Positions 1 to 6,533 of a stretch of DNA of 7,870 nucleotides are shown here, piece by piece. Within the stretch, counting starts at the first letter, position 1. Each line of letters opens with the position of its first letter. The stretch spans positions 1-7,870 of the forward strand of contig JACQXP010000321.1 in assembly GCA_016208645.1 (NCBI GenBank). The letters run 5' to 3'. The translations under genes were made by a program, and so were the position numbers. The stretch comes from Candidatus Methylomirabilota bacterium (GTDB lineage Bacteria; Methylomirabilota; Methylomirabilia; Methylomirabilales; 2-02-FULL-66-22). The notes below the pieces were generated by a model. That model did no database searches. It had not been told where the DNA came from and worked only from the letters and a program-made list of their open reading frames with translations.

Positions 1-3
1 AAC

Positions 4-16
4 CCGGCGTCGCCGG
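4..16. other. Perfect 6-1-6 hairpin after the LolA-like gene
   Basis: CCGGCG, one base, then CGCCGG form a perfect inverted repeat about 30 bases beyond the stop codon of the minus-strand LolA-like gene. It could be the stem of a terminator for the cyclase/LolA-like unit. The bases that would form the U-tract on the minus strand lie outside the window, so terminator function cannot be shown. With so small a centre the real loop would be three bases and the stem five. Confidence 0.35.
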
Positions 17-46
17 AACCAAATTCGACATTTCACTCGGAGGAAA

Positions 47-1000
47 TTACTCCCAGTACCGGCCCAGCTTGCCGGCCCGCAGGAAGGTTTCGACGTCGGC
101 CTCGCCGACGCGGAACCGCTCCACCTCGGCCAGCGCCAGGTAGTCCAGGCGCATCCGGCCGAGCTGCTTGTGCTGGATCTCCTCGTCCACCCCCCGGGCC
201 CCGGCCGTCGCCGTCACGGCCGGCCCCTGCGTCCGTCCGGAGGTGAGACCGCGCGCCAGGGCCTGGCCCAGCTCGCCCCCACCCCTGGCCGGTTCGACGC
301 TGAACACACCATCCTCGACGGCCATCTTGGCGGGCACGTCCCGGAACCGCACCAGCACGAGCTGCCCGCGCGCGTTCTTCACCGTGACCTTGCGCAGTGC
401 CCCGCCGGCCCCGTAGGTCAGATCGCCCATCTGCTCCCCCCCGCGCAGGCGATAGCGCAGCAGGCGCCCGTCCGCCGCATCCACCCACACGGTCCAGGCG
501 CCTTCCGGGCCCGTCCCCTCGATGAGCTGGGCGGGCCGCCCGCCGACCGCCTCGCTGCCTCCCAGGCGGGCCCCCGCGGGGGAAATGCCCACCGGGAAGG
601 CCTGCTCCCAGAGCGCCCGGCGGACCTCCGGCGCCACCTCGGAAAGACGGGTTGCCCCCACCTGGGTGACCAGCCAGGTCTCCTTGCCGTCGTGCACCAC
701 CAGGCGGACCGCCTTGCTGGCGACATCCGTCATCTCCACCCGAACCCGCGGTGCCTTGTAGGTGTATCGGGCGCGGGCCACCAGCGGCAGGTCCGCCTCG
801 GTCGTCGCCCCGCCCGGCAGGGCGAAGACGGCCTCGGTCGCCTGCCCCTCGCCCGGCGCCAGCACGCCGCGTGCCGCCCTGGCCAGCGTCTCCTCCGCCG
901 TGGCGGCGGCGGCCAGGGCCGGTGCGAACAAGAGCAGGCCCAGGACCGCCCCGCTACCCCGTCCCCATCTGGATGGTGGCCGCTTTCGTGCTGGGCTCAT
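47..1000 (-). CDS. Secreted LolA-like (outer-membrane lipoprotein-sorting-like) protein
   Basis: Predicted exported protein of 317 residues. Residues 1-33 form a Sec-type signal peptide: a basic start (MSPARKRPPSRWGR), a hydrophobic core (AVLGLLLFAPALA) and an Ala-rich cleavage region. There is no lipobox Cys, so a soluble periplasmic protein is likely. The mature part is rich in short alternating beta strands (for example ARYTYKAPRVRVEMTD, LVVHDGKETWLV, WTVWVDAADGRLLRYRL), a pattern typical of the LolA/LolB/RseB-like fold that binds lipid or lipoprotein in a half-barrel. Assignment is by pattern only. The last ~50 residues are charged and mostly helical-looking, beyond the beta region. The ATG start is supported by a strong AGGAGG nine bases upstream. 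The gene begins inside the 3' end of the cyclase gene with a 47-base overlap, so the two are very likely co-transcribed and perhaps translationally coupled. Substrate and role are unknown. Confidence 0.72.
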   Translation of the reverse strand: MSPARKRPPSRWGRGSGAVLGLLLFAPALAAAATAEETLARAARGVLAPGEGQATEAVFALPGGATTEADLPLVARARYTYKAPRVRVEMTDVASKAVRLVVHDGKETWLVTQVGATRLSEVAPEVRRALWEQAFPVGISPAGARLGGSEAVGGRPAQLIEGTGPEGAWTVWVDAADGRLLRYRLRGGEQMGDLTYGAGGALRKVTVKNARGQLVLVRFRDVPAKMAVEDGVFSVEPARGGGELGQALARGLTSGRTQGPAVTATAGARGVDEEIQHKQLGRMRLDYLALAEVERFRVGEADVETFLRAGKLGRYWE

Positions 1001-2894
1001 AGATGTGAACCTCCTCTTCGCGTCCGCGGATCTTGACGCCCCCGATCTCGCGCCACTCGATCCCTGCCCCGTCCACGCGCTGCCGGGTGGCCCCGCTGAC
1101 CAGGATCTGGGTCCTGTGCTCCTTGTTGAGACCCTCCAGGCGCGAGGCCAGGTTCACCGGATCCCCGATGATGGTGTATTCCTTCTTCTGCTCCGAGCCG
1201 ACGTTGCCCACCAGGACCTCGCCGGTATTGATGCCGACGCCGATCCGCAGGGGCACGCCGGTCTGCCGCCGCCAGTCCTCCTGCAGGCCCTCCACGGCCG
1301 CCAGCATCTCCAGCGCGGCGCGCACCGCGCGACTCGGATGGTCGGGGGTGGCGATGGGCGCGCCGAAGAAGGCCATGATGCCGTCCCCGATGTACTTGTC
1401 CAGCGTCCCGCCGTGGCGCAGGATGATCTCCGCCATGCGGGACAGGTAGGTGTTGAGCGCGCCCATGACCGTCCCCGGGTCCAGCTTCTCCGAGGTGGCG
1501 GTGAAGCCCCGGATGTCGGAGAAGAGGATCGTCACCTCGCGCCGCGTGCCGCCCAGGGCCAGCTTGCCCGGGTCCGCCAGCAGTTCCTCCAGGACCGCAT
1601 CCGACACGTACTGGCCGAACATCCGCTTGAGCTGTCGCCTTGCCCGCCCCTCGACCAGGTAGTGATCCAGCAGCACCGCCACCAGCCCCAGGGTGAGGCC
1701 CCCGCTGGGCGCCACCAGATCCAGCCACAGGTGGCGGGACCCGAAGGCCCAGAACGCCGCCGCCACTTGCACGAGGGCCATCCCCAGGAAGGCCGCCGGA
1801 ATGCCAAGGAGCGTCGGGAAGAAGCCGGCAACGAGGCCGGTCGCCGCCGCGATTCCGACGGTGAGCAGGGCGCCTCCCGGCTCCGGCAGGCGCCGCACCG
1901 CATCGCCGGCCGACAGGGTGTCCAGGGCCGCGGCATTCACCTCGACGGCGGGGAACACCCGGGAGAAGGGCGTGGACCGGAATTCGAAGGCGCCGCTCAC
2001 CGTGGCACCGATGAAGATGATCTTGTTCCGGAAGGTCTCCGGGGGGATCTCGGGGGTCTCCCCCCGGACGATCTGCCCGTAGGAGCGGAGGACCCTCCAG
2101 GCCTGAACGTATGCGAACGTCTGCGCGCCGCCGCGCCACCGGAGCAGCATCATCCCGTCGTCGTCCAGCGGCACCACCCCCCGCCGGTTCTGGACGTCGG
2201 TGGCCCGGACCCCCGCCGGACTCACGGTCCCATCGGCGATGGCGGCAGCGAGGGACAGGCTCGGATACAGGCGGCCCTGGTACGCAAACGTGGTGGGCAC
2301 CCGGCGGAGGATGCCGTCCTCGTCGGGATCCACGCTGATGCCGCCGATGCCTTTCGCCGCAGCCAGCAACTCCGGAAGCGGCAGGGTGATGCCCTCGTAC
2401 CGCGCCGGGGTGAGAGGCGGCTGCACCGCGCGAAGATCGAGGGCGCCGGAGGCGGCGGATGCCTTCTCCCTCTCGACGGCCTGGCGATGGAAGACGGCCG
2501 CCAGGTACACGTTCCCCGCCTTGGCGATCGCCTCGGCGAAGGCCCGGTCTCCCTCCCGTCTCTCCAGGTGGGGCTCGGCGAAGAGGATGTCGAAGGCGAC
2601 CAGCCTGGGACCGCCGGCCCGCAGGTAATCCAGCATCAGCCCGTAGGCGTCCCGGGGCCACGGCCAGCGGCCCAGGATCGCCTGGAGCCGCTGGACGCTC
2701 TCCTCGTCCACCACGATGACGACGATGTCGGATCGCGCCGCTTTCCGGGCAGGGAACGCGCGGAACCGGGCATCCAGCGTCTTCAATTCGATCGTGTGAA
2801 GGAAGGGCAATCGGCCCAGCAGGAGGGCCAGGGCCGCCGCGAGGACGGCCCACAGGCAGGACCAGTGCCAGCGTTTGCCGGGGGGACGCAGCAT
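954..2894 (-). CDS. CHASE2-domain class III adenylate cyclase
   Basis: Membrane-bound cyclase, 646 residues from the chosen start, predicted to convert ATP to cAMP in response to an extracytoplasmic signal. Order: one N-terminal membrane helix (about 12-27); a periplasmic CHASE2 domain (about 30-330, with family-like WPWPRDAYG, FDILFAEP, GILRRVP and KIIFIGATVSG); three closely spaced membrane helices (about 340-415); then the catalytic domain. Both metal-binding aspartates are present, D460 (FSDIRGFT) and D504 (YIGDGIMAFFG). So are the adenine-selecting pair K500 and T574 (YTIIGD) and the transition-state N581 and R585 (VNLASRL). The Lys/Thr pair is the pattern of bacterial adenylate rather than guanylate cyclases. 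I chose the ATG at 2894 because AAGGA lies ten bases upstream (2905-2909). The longer ATG at 2942, adding 16 residues, has no clear ribosome site. Divergent from the sugar operon; overlaps the LolA-like gene. Confidence 0.93.
   Translation of the reverse strand: MLRPPGKRWHWSCLWAVLAAALALLLGRLPFLHTIELKTLDARFRAFPARKAARSDIVVIVVDEESVQRLQAILGRWPWPRDAYGLMLDYLRAGGPRLVAFDILFAEPHLERREGDRAFAEAIAKAGNVYLAAVFHRQAVEREKASAASGALDLRAVQPPLTPARYEGITLPLPELLAAAKGIGGISVDPDEDGILRRVPTTFAYQGRLYPSLSLAAAIADGTVSPAGVRATDVQNRRGVVPLDDDGMMLLRWRGGAQTFAYVQAWRVLRSYGQIVRGETPEIPPETFRNKIIFIGATVSGAFEFRSTPFSRVFPAVEVNAAALDTLSAGDAVRRLPEPGGALLTVGIAAATGLVAGFFPTLLGIPAAFLGMALVQVAAAFWAFGSRHLWLDLVAPSGGLTLGLVAVLLDHYLVEGRARRQLKRMFGQYVSDAVLEELLADPGKLALGGTRREVTILFSDIRGFTATSEKLDPGTVMGALNTYLSRMAEIILRHGGTLDKYIGDGIMAFFGAPIATPDHPSRAVRAALEMLAAVEGLQEDWRRQTGVPLRIGVGINTGEVLVGNVGSEQKKEYTIIGDPVNLASRLEGLNKEHRTQILVSGATRQRVDGAGIEWREIGGVKIRGREEEVHIYEPSTKAATIQMGTG
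1010..1015 (-). promoter_or_regulatory. Ribosome binding site of the LolA-like gene
   Basis: AGGAGG on the minus strand, nine bases before the ATG at 1000. It lies within the coding sequence of the upstream cyclase and fixes the start of the LolA-like gene despite the overlap. Confidence 0.75.
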
Positions 2895-2940
2895 GGGGAA
2901 CGAGTCCTTGCGGGATAGCGTGCCCGGTGGATACCGGGGC

Positions 2941-2968
2941 ATCCTAACAAAAAACGCCCAAGGGGCAA
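2941..2968 (-). promoter_or_regulatory. Possible promoter of the cyclase unit
   Basis: On the minus strand TTGCCC (plus-strand 2963-2968) and TAGGAT (2941-2946) are separated by 16 bases; each matches the sigma-70 consensus at four of six positions. Transcription would start near 2934, leaving a leader of about 40 bases to the ATG at 2894 and excluding the ATG at 2942. Weak evidence. Confidence 0.28.
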
Positions 2969-3041
2969 GCTGAAAATCGCCGGCGGGGGGTACCCATCGC
3001 TCCGAACGCGAAACGATGGATGGCTCGGCCTGGCCCGTCCG

Positions 3042-3056
3042 TTTGGCCTGGCCAAA
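3042..3056. promoter_or_regulatory. Perfect 15-bp palindrome upstream of the sugar-operon promoter
   Basis: TTTGGCC-T-GGCCAAA is a perfect inverted repeat between the divergent units, centred about 58 bases upstream of the predicted start of the rightward promoter. Its core GGCCTGGCC also occurs 18 bases upstream at 3027-3035. It may be a binding site for a dimeric regulator; the protein is unknown. Confidence 0.4.
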
Positions 3057-3074
3057 TGATCAATCTGGATCATT
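3055..3074. promoter_or_regulatory. Palindrome with CRP/FNR-type geometry near -42
   Basis: AATGATC, six bases, then GATCATT form a perfect inverted repeat sharing two bases with the preceding palindrome and touching the -35 box (3073-3078). Its centre is 42 to 43 bases upstream of the predicted transcription start. Class II CRP sites have the same arm-N6-arm spacing and sit near -41.5. The half-site (TGATC) differs from the E. coli CRP half-site TGTGA, so the binding protein is inferred, not shown. Confidence 0.42.
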
Positions 3075-3100
3075 GACTCGGGGACCCGACGGTGTATACT
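3073..3100 (+). promoter_or_regulatory. Sigma-70-type promoter of the lacI-type/sugar ABC operon
   Basis: TTGACT (3073-3078) and TATACT (3095-3100) are 16 bases apart, each matching the consensus at five of six positions. This AT-rich patch stands out in GC-rich surroundings. Predicted start of transcription is about 3107, giving a leader of about 90 bases before the regulator ATG at 3197. Confidence 0.75.
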
Positions 3101-3106
3101 AGGCAC

Positions 3107-3120
3107 TGTAATTGATTACA
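3107..3120. promoter_or_regulatory. LacI-family-type operator at the transcription start
   Basis: TGTAAT-TG-ATTACA is a perfect inverted repeat (6-2-6). Length, even symmetry and TGTAA/TTACA arms resemble the 14-bp operators typical of LacI/GalR regulators, which usually have CG at the centre; here it is TG. It starts at the predicted +1 of the preceding promoter, a classical repression position. The regulator gene begins 76 bases downstream, so autoregulation plus control of the transporter genes is the natural reading. Confidence 0.7.
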
Positions 3121-3136
3121 TGCGCCACTAAAAAGC

Positions 3137-3144
3137 ATTACATG
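3137..3144. promoter_or_regulatory. Possible operator half-site
   Basis: ATTACATG repeats exactly the right arm of the operator plus two flanking bases (3115-3122), 22 bases downstream, close to two helical turns. It may be an auxiliary half-site for cooperative binding. No good left arm is present. Confidence 0.3.
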
Positions 3145-3196
3145 ACCGATTTACCGCCTTCATCACCTGCATCCATTCCGAGAGCCTGATCGCCCC

Positions 3197-4104
3197 ATGT
3201 CCCACCGGCCTCCCAGGGTCACCCGCCTCAAGGATGTCGCCCACCGGGCAGGTGTTTCCACCGCCACTGTGTCCCGCAGGGCCTGGTCCTGCCCGACATC
3301 GAGAATCCGTTCTTCACCTCGCTGGTCAAGGGCGTGGAACAGGCGGCCTCTGCGAAGGGCTGGAACGTCATCTTCTGCAATACCGACGAGGACATCCGGC
3401 GCGAAGAGGCGCTCGTCGGGACGCTGGTGGATCGGAAGATTGACGGCCTCATCCTTTGTCCCGCGGCCGGATCCCACGACTACATGGCCCGCTACCTCGA
3501 GCGACGGCTGCCAGTGGTCACGGTAAACCGGGCGCTGCGGGATCTCCCCCTCCCCGCCGTGACCTCGGACAACTTCCAGGGAGCGTACGAGGCCACCCAT
3601 CATCTCTTGGCCAAGGGCCTGCGTCGCCTGGCCATCATCCTGGGAACCCCGAACGTCAGCACCACCCAAGATCGCCTCGCGGGTTGCCGGCGCGCGGCGG
3701 ACGAGTTCGGCCTGGGGGCCGACGATCTCCTGCTCAAGGTGGGGTACGCCCGCACGGCCCAGGGCTACCAGGCTGCCCTGGAGTGCCTGGATACCAACTC
3801 GCGGCCGCAGGCGATTTTCGCCTTCAACAACCTGATGGCCGAGGCCGCCCTGATGGCGATCCATCGGCGGAGGGTCCGCTGTCCGGATGACATTGCCCTC
3901 ATGGGCTTCGACGACTTCCGCTCTGCGGCCGCGTTGACGCCGCCCCTGTCGGTGGTAGAACAGAACCCGGTGGCGATGGGGGTCAAGGCGGTGGAGGAGT
4001 TGGCCCGGGTCATCGAGACCGGCGAACCCGCCCAGGCCCTCAGCCGGATCCCGACCCGGCTGGTGCTCCGCGCCTCGTGCGGCTGTGCCATGCCGCCGGA
4101 ATGA
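3197..4104 (+). pseudogene. LacI/GalR-family transcriptional regulator, broken by internal deletion and frameshift
   Basis: The ATG at 3197 opens a typical LacI-family start: residues 1-27 contain LKDVAHRAGVSTATVSR, the first two helices of the DNA-binding domain. That frame then turns into unrelated sequence and stops at 3526. From about 3280 a different frame carries the ligand-binding domain with no interruption: GLVLPDIENPFFTSLVKGVE, GFDDF, LTPPLSVVEQNP and the C-terminal LRASCG typical of the family. In intact members such as PurR about 42 residues separate these segments, covering the rest of the DNA-binding domain and the hinge helix. 27 + 42 + 274 gives about 343, the usual family length, so roughly 127 bp (a length of 1 modulo 3) appear to be missing around 3277-3280. 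A GTG at 3334 could start only a domain without DNA binding. Promoter and operator upstream look intact, so the loss is recent or an assembly artefact. The ribosome site is weak (GAGAG, 12 bases upstream). Confidence 0.9.
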
Positions 4105-4264
4105 GGCGTCGCCGAAACGCCTTGCCTGTGGCGGATGAGCGAACGATCCCCGGGCTCACCACGCCGGTGAGGACCCCGTTGGACACCCGAGCTCCGCCGG
4201 TCCGATGCGGAGCGTCAGACACCTCGGTCCGATGGAACCCCTTCACGGGGAAGAGGAGGCAGCC
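4105..4264 (+). other. Intergenic leader with hairpins and a 10-bp direct repeat
   Basis: This stretch between regulator and binding-protein genes holds no gene I can support. It carries three small inverted repeats: AGGCGT/ACGCCT (4106-4111 and 4119-4124) right after the regulator stop, CTCACC/GGTGAG (4155-4160 and 4166-4171), and CCCC/GGGG (4237-4240 and 4246-4249) just before the ribosome site. CGGTCCGATG occurs twice, at 4198-4207 and 4224-4233. No T-tract follows the hairpins, so they look more like mRNA-stability or processing elements than terminators. No copy of the TGTAAT/ATTACA operator is present. Confidence 0.4.
4254..4259 (+). promoter_or_regulatory. Ribosome binding site of the substrate-binding protein
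   Basis: AGGAGG five bases before the ATG at 4265. It decides between this start and the in-frame upstream ATG at 4205, which lacks such a site and would place 20 extra residues before the export signal. Confidence 0.75.
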
Positions 4265-5584
4265 ATGCGGAAAAAGAAACACGGATCGGTACACACCGGA
4301 GGGGATGGGACGATCAGCCGGCGGAAATTCCTCGGCGTGACGGCCGGGGCGACGGCCGCCCTCTCCTTCGGGACCTTCATCCGTAGCGGACTGGGTGCGG
4401 CCAAGATCAACGTCCTGACCTGGTCCAACACCCTGAACGCGATGGATGACACCCTGCGGGAGCAGGCCAAGCAGTACACCAAGGAAAAAGGTGTCGAGGT
4501 CAGCTTCGAGTTTATCAACCAGAGCGACCTCCCGACCAAGACTGCGGCCGCCGTGGAAAGCGGGGCCGGTCCCGACATCATCACCACCTGGAGCGACGGG
4601 GCGCACCTGTTCGACAAGGCCCTGATCGACGTGAGCGATGTCACTGGGAGCCTCGGCAAGCAACTGAAGGGCTGGACGAACATCGCCAAGGACATCGGCA
4701 TCGTCGGGAAAGTCTGGAAGACGGTACCCTGGGGGATCATCCCCATCATCGTCGTGTATCGCTCCGACTGGCTCGAAGAAGTCGGCTACCGGAAATTCCC
4801 CGACACCTACGACGAGATGCTGGTGATGGCCAAGAAGCTCAAGGATAAGGGCCACCCGGTAGGCTTTGCCCTGGGCCGTGCCATTGGCGATGGCAACCAG
4901 TCCCACTATCCCATGCTCTGGGCCTTCGGCGGCGCCGAGGTGAAGAAGGACGGCAAGACGGTCGCCATCAACTCCCCCGAGACCGCCAAGGCCGTGGATT
5001 ATCGCCGGAAGCTCTACCAGGCCGGTGAGACCGAGGACATCCTGTCCTGGGACGACTCCAGCAATAACCGCGCCTTCCTGGCCGAGGCCCTCTCGGTCAC
5101 GGGCAATGCCGCCAGCATCTACTGGGCCGAGCAGAAGAATGCCCCCCACCTGCGCAAGGTGACCAATCATGCGCTGTGGCCCAAGGGGCCGGCCGGCCGC
5201 TTCGGCTACTCCACGGCCATGGGCCTGGGGATCTTCAAGTTCTCCAAGTTCCAGAAGGAGGCCAAGGCGTTCATCACCTGGCTGATCCAGCCGAAGCAAT
5301 ACTCCGCCTGGATCGGCGTCGGCGAGGGCCAGATCGCCGGGCTCGCCAACTACTACGAGGATGACCCCGTCTGGAAGAAGGATTCGAAGTTGGAGGTGGT
5401 CCGGGAGATCCCCAAGTACGTCCGGATGCCGGGATATCCTGGGCCGCCGTCGCGCCCCGCGGCCGAGGCGATGGTCAAATACGTCATCGTCAACATGTTC
5501 GCCAGGGCGGCCAAGGGGATGTCCACCGCCGAGACCATCAAGATCGCCGAGCAGGAACTGAAGGAGATCTACGGGAAAGCCTAG
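4265..5584 (+). CDS. Sugar ABC transporter substrate-binding protein (CUT1-type), Tat-exported
   Basis: Extracytoplasmic solute-binding protein family 1, 439 residues, predicted to capture a sugar or oligosaccharide and deliver it to the two permeases encoded next. The N-terminus has a twin-arginine signal: S18-R19-R20-K21-F22-L23 followed by a moderately hydrophobic Ala/Gly/Thr stretch and a cleavage region near GLGAA (42-46), so it is probably exported folded. The mature protein starts with KINVLTWS, and AAAVESGAGPDIITTW and KVWKTVPWGIIPIIVVYRSD are typical of maltose/glycerol-3-phosphate-type binding proteins. C-terminal segments (AKAFITWLIQPKQYSAWIG, EAMVKYVIVNMF, EQELKEIYGKA) match the family's closing helices. 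The start follows the strong ribosome site. No lipobox is present. Substrate cannot be named from sequence. The preceding LacI-type gene and the permease pair make sugar uptake the best reading. Confidence 0.92.
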   Translation: MRKKKHGSVHTGGDGTISRRKFLGVTAGATAALSFGTFIRSGLGAAKINVLTWSNTLNAMDDTLREQAKQYTKEKGVEVSFEFINQSDLPTKTAAAVESGAGPDIITTWSDGAHLFDKALIDVSDVTGSLGKQLKGWTNIAKDIGIVGKVWKTVPWGIIPIIVVYRSDWLEEVGYRKFPDTYDEMLVMAKKLKDKGHPVGFALGRAIGDGNQSHYPMLWAFGGAEVKKDGKTVAINSPETAKAVDYRRKLYQAGETEDILSWDDSSNNRAFLAEALSVTGNAASIYWAEQKNAPHLRKVTNHALWPKGPAGRFGYSTAMGLGIFKFSKFQKEAKAFITWLIQPKQYSAWIGVGEGQIAGLANYYEDDPVWKKDSKLEVVREIPKYVRMPGYPGPPSRPAAEAMVKYVIVNMFARAAKGMSTAETIKIAEQELKEIYGKA

Positions 5585-5609
5585 CGGACCGGGGGCCAAG
5601 AGAGGGATC

Positions 5610-6524
5610 GTGTCCATCGCGCGCGCGGAGCGATTGCCGGCCAGGCCGTGGGCGGCACGGTTTGTGAAGCCCGAGGCGCTCACCGGCTACGGCCTGATTT
5701 CGCCGGCCGTGTTCCTTATGATGGTGCTCCTGGCCTATCCCTTCGTCCTGGCCGTGTACATCAGCCTCAGCGATCGGGTCCTGGGGGAGCCGGGGAAGTT
5801 CATCTGGCTCGGGAACTTCCTCAAGCTCCTCCAGGACTCGCTGTTTCTCCAGACGGTCTGGAACTCCTTCGTCTATACCCTCTCCACGGTGTTCCTGAAG
5901 CTGGTCCTGGGATTGCTGCTGGCCCTGCTGCTGAACCAGGAGTTCCCCTGCCGGAACATGGTGCGGGGAGCGCTCCTCCTCCCGTGGATCGTCCCGACCT
6001 CGCTCAGCGTCCTCACCTGGCTCTGGATGTTCGACTCCCTGTTCAGCGTGGTGAATTACATCCTGCTCGGGCTGGGCCTTATCTCGCGGAAGATCCCCTG
6101 GCTGGGGGATCCTTTCTGGGCTATGGTATCCGTCATCATCGTCAACACGTGGCGGGGCCTCCCCTTCTTCGCCGTCTCGATCCTGGCCGGCCTGATGACG
6201 ATCCCCCGCGAACTGTACGAGGCGGCCGAGACCGACGGGGCGCGGGCTCCGCGACAGTTCTGGCACATCACCCTCCCCCTCTTGCAGCCGGTCATCGCCG
6301 TGGTCGTGCTCTTCTCCACCATCTGGACGTTCGCCGATTTCCAGATCGTATACATCCTGACCCACGGCGGACCCATCAACGCCACCCAGATCTTCGCCAC
6401 CATGGCCTACGACATCGCCCTGGTGGCCGGGCGCATCGGCGAGGGGTCGGCCATCTCCCTGTTCCTGTTCCCAGCCCTGCTCGTGGTGATCATCCTGATG
6501 CTACGGTATCTCCGTCGGGAGTAA
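5610..6524 (+). CDS. Sugar ABC transporter permease (MalF/UgpA-type)
   Basis: Inner-membrane permease of 304 residues, first of a pair that should form the translocation channel. Hydrophobic segments lie near 26-50, 84-108, 116-140, 166-190, 219-240 and 280-300, giving the six-helix core usual for this family. The cytoplasmic EAA loop, which contacts the ATPase, is clear at 204-225 (EAAETDGA, then FWHITLPLLQP). NSFVYTLSTVFLKLVLGLLLALLLN is a typical binding-protein-dependent permease segment. The gene starts with GTG at 5610, 25 bases after the binding-protein stop, preceded by a purine-rich GAGAGGG. No in-frame ATG upstream of the first helix fits better. It ends nine bases before the second permease, so the two are co-transcribed. 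N-terminal charged tail of about 25 residues is probably cytoplasmic. Confidence 0.94.
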   Translation: MSIARAERLPARPWAARFVKPEALTGYGLISPAVFLMMVLLAYPFVLAVYISLSDRVLGEPGKFIWLGNFLKLLQDSLFLQTVWNSFVYTLSTVFLKLVLGLLLALLLNQEFPCRNMVRGALLLPWIVPTSLSVLTWLWMFDSLFSVVNYILLGLGLISRKIPWLGDPFWAMVSVIIVNTWRGLPFFAVSILAGLMTIPRELYEAAETDGARAPRQFWHITLPLLQPVIAVVVLFSTIWTFADFQIVYILTHGGPINATQIFATMAYDIALVAGRIGEGSAISLFLFPALLVVIILMLRYLRRE

Positions 6525-6533
6525 CGGGCCTCC

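Noticed and set aside
762..2918. Long plus-strand open frame of 718 codons opposite the cyclase
   Set aside because: It is a GC-rich antisense shadow with Arg/Pro/Gly/His-heavy composition and no recognisable domain. The opposite strand encodes a cyclase with all catalytic residues.
2949..2966. Terminator-like GCCC/GGGC stem followed by six T on the minus strand
   Set aside because: The stem is only four base pairs and it lies upstream of the cyclase start, where a terminator makes little sense; it overlaps the possible cyclase promoter.
3093..3100. Possible leftward promoter using the palindromic GTATAC as -10
   Set aside because: No acceptable -35 lies at the right distance on the minus strand, and the leader to the cyclase would be about 200 bases.
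3120..3189. Two tiny open frames in the regulator leader (ATG at 3120 with 3 codons, ATG at 3142 with 15 codons)
   Set aside because: Neither has a ribosome site, and no run of regulatory codons or attenuator structure follows; most likely chance.
4205..4264. Longer start for the binding protein at ATG 4205
   Set aside because: It lacks a ribosome site and would put 20 non-signal residues before the twin-arginine signal; ATG 4265 has AGGAGG at proper spacing.
4040..5683. Long minus-strand open frame of 547 codons opposite the binding-protein gene
   Set aside because: Composition is that of a reverse-strand shadow with no domain, and it runs across several gene boundaries; the plus strand carries a clear binding protein.
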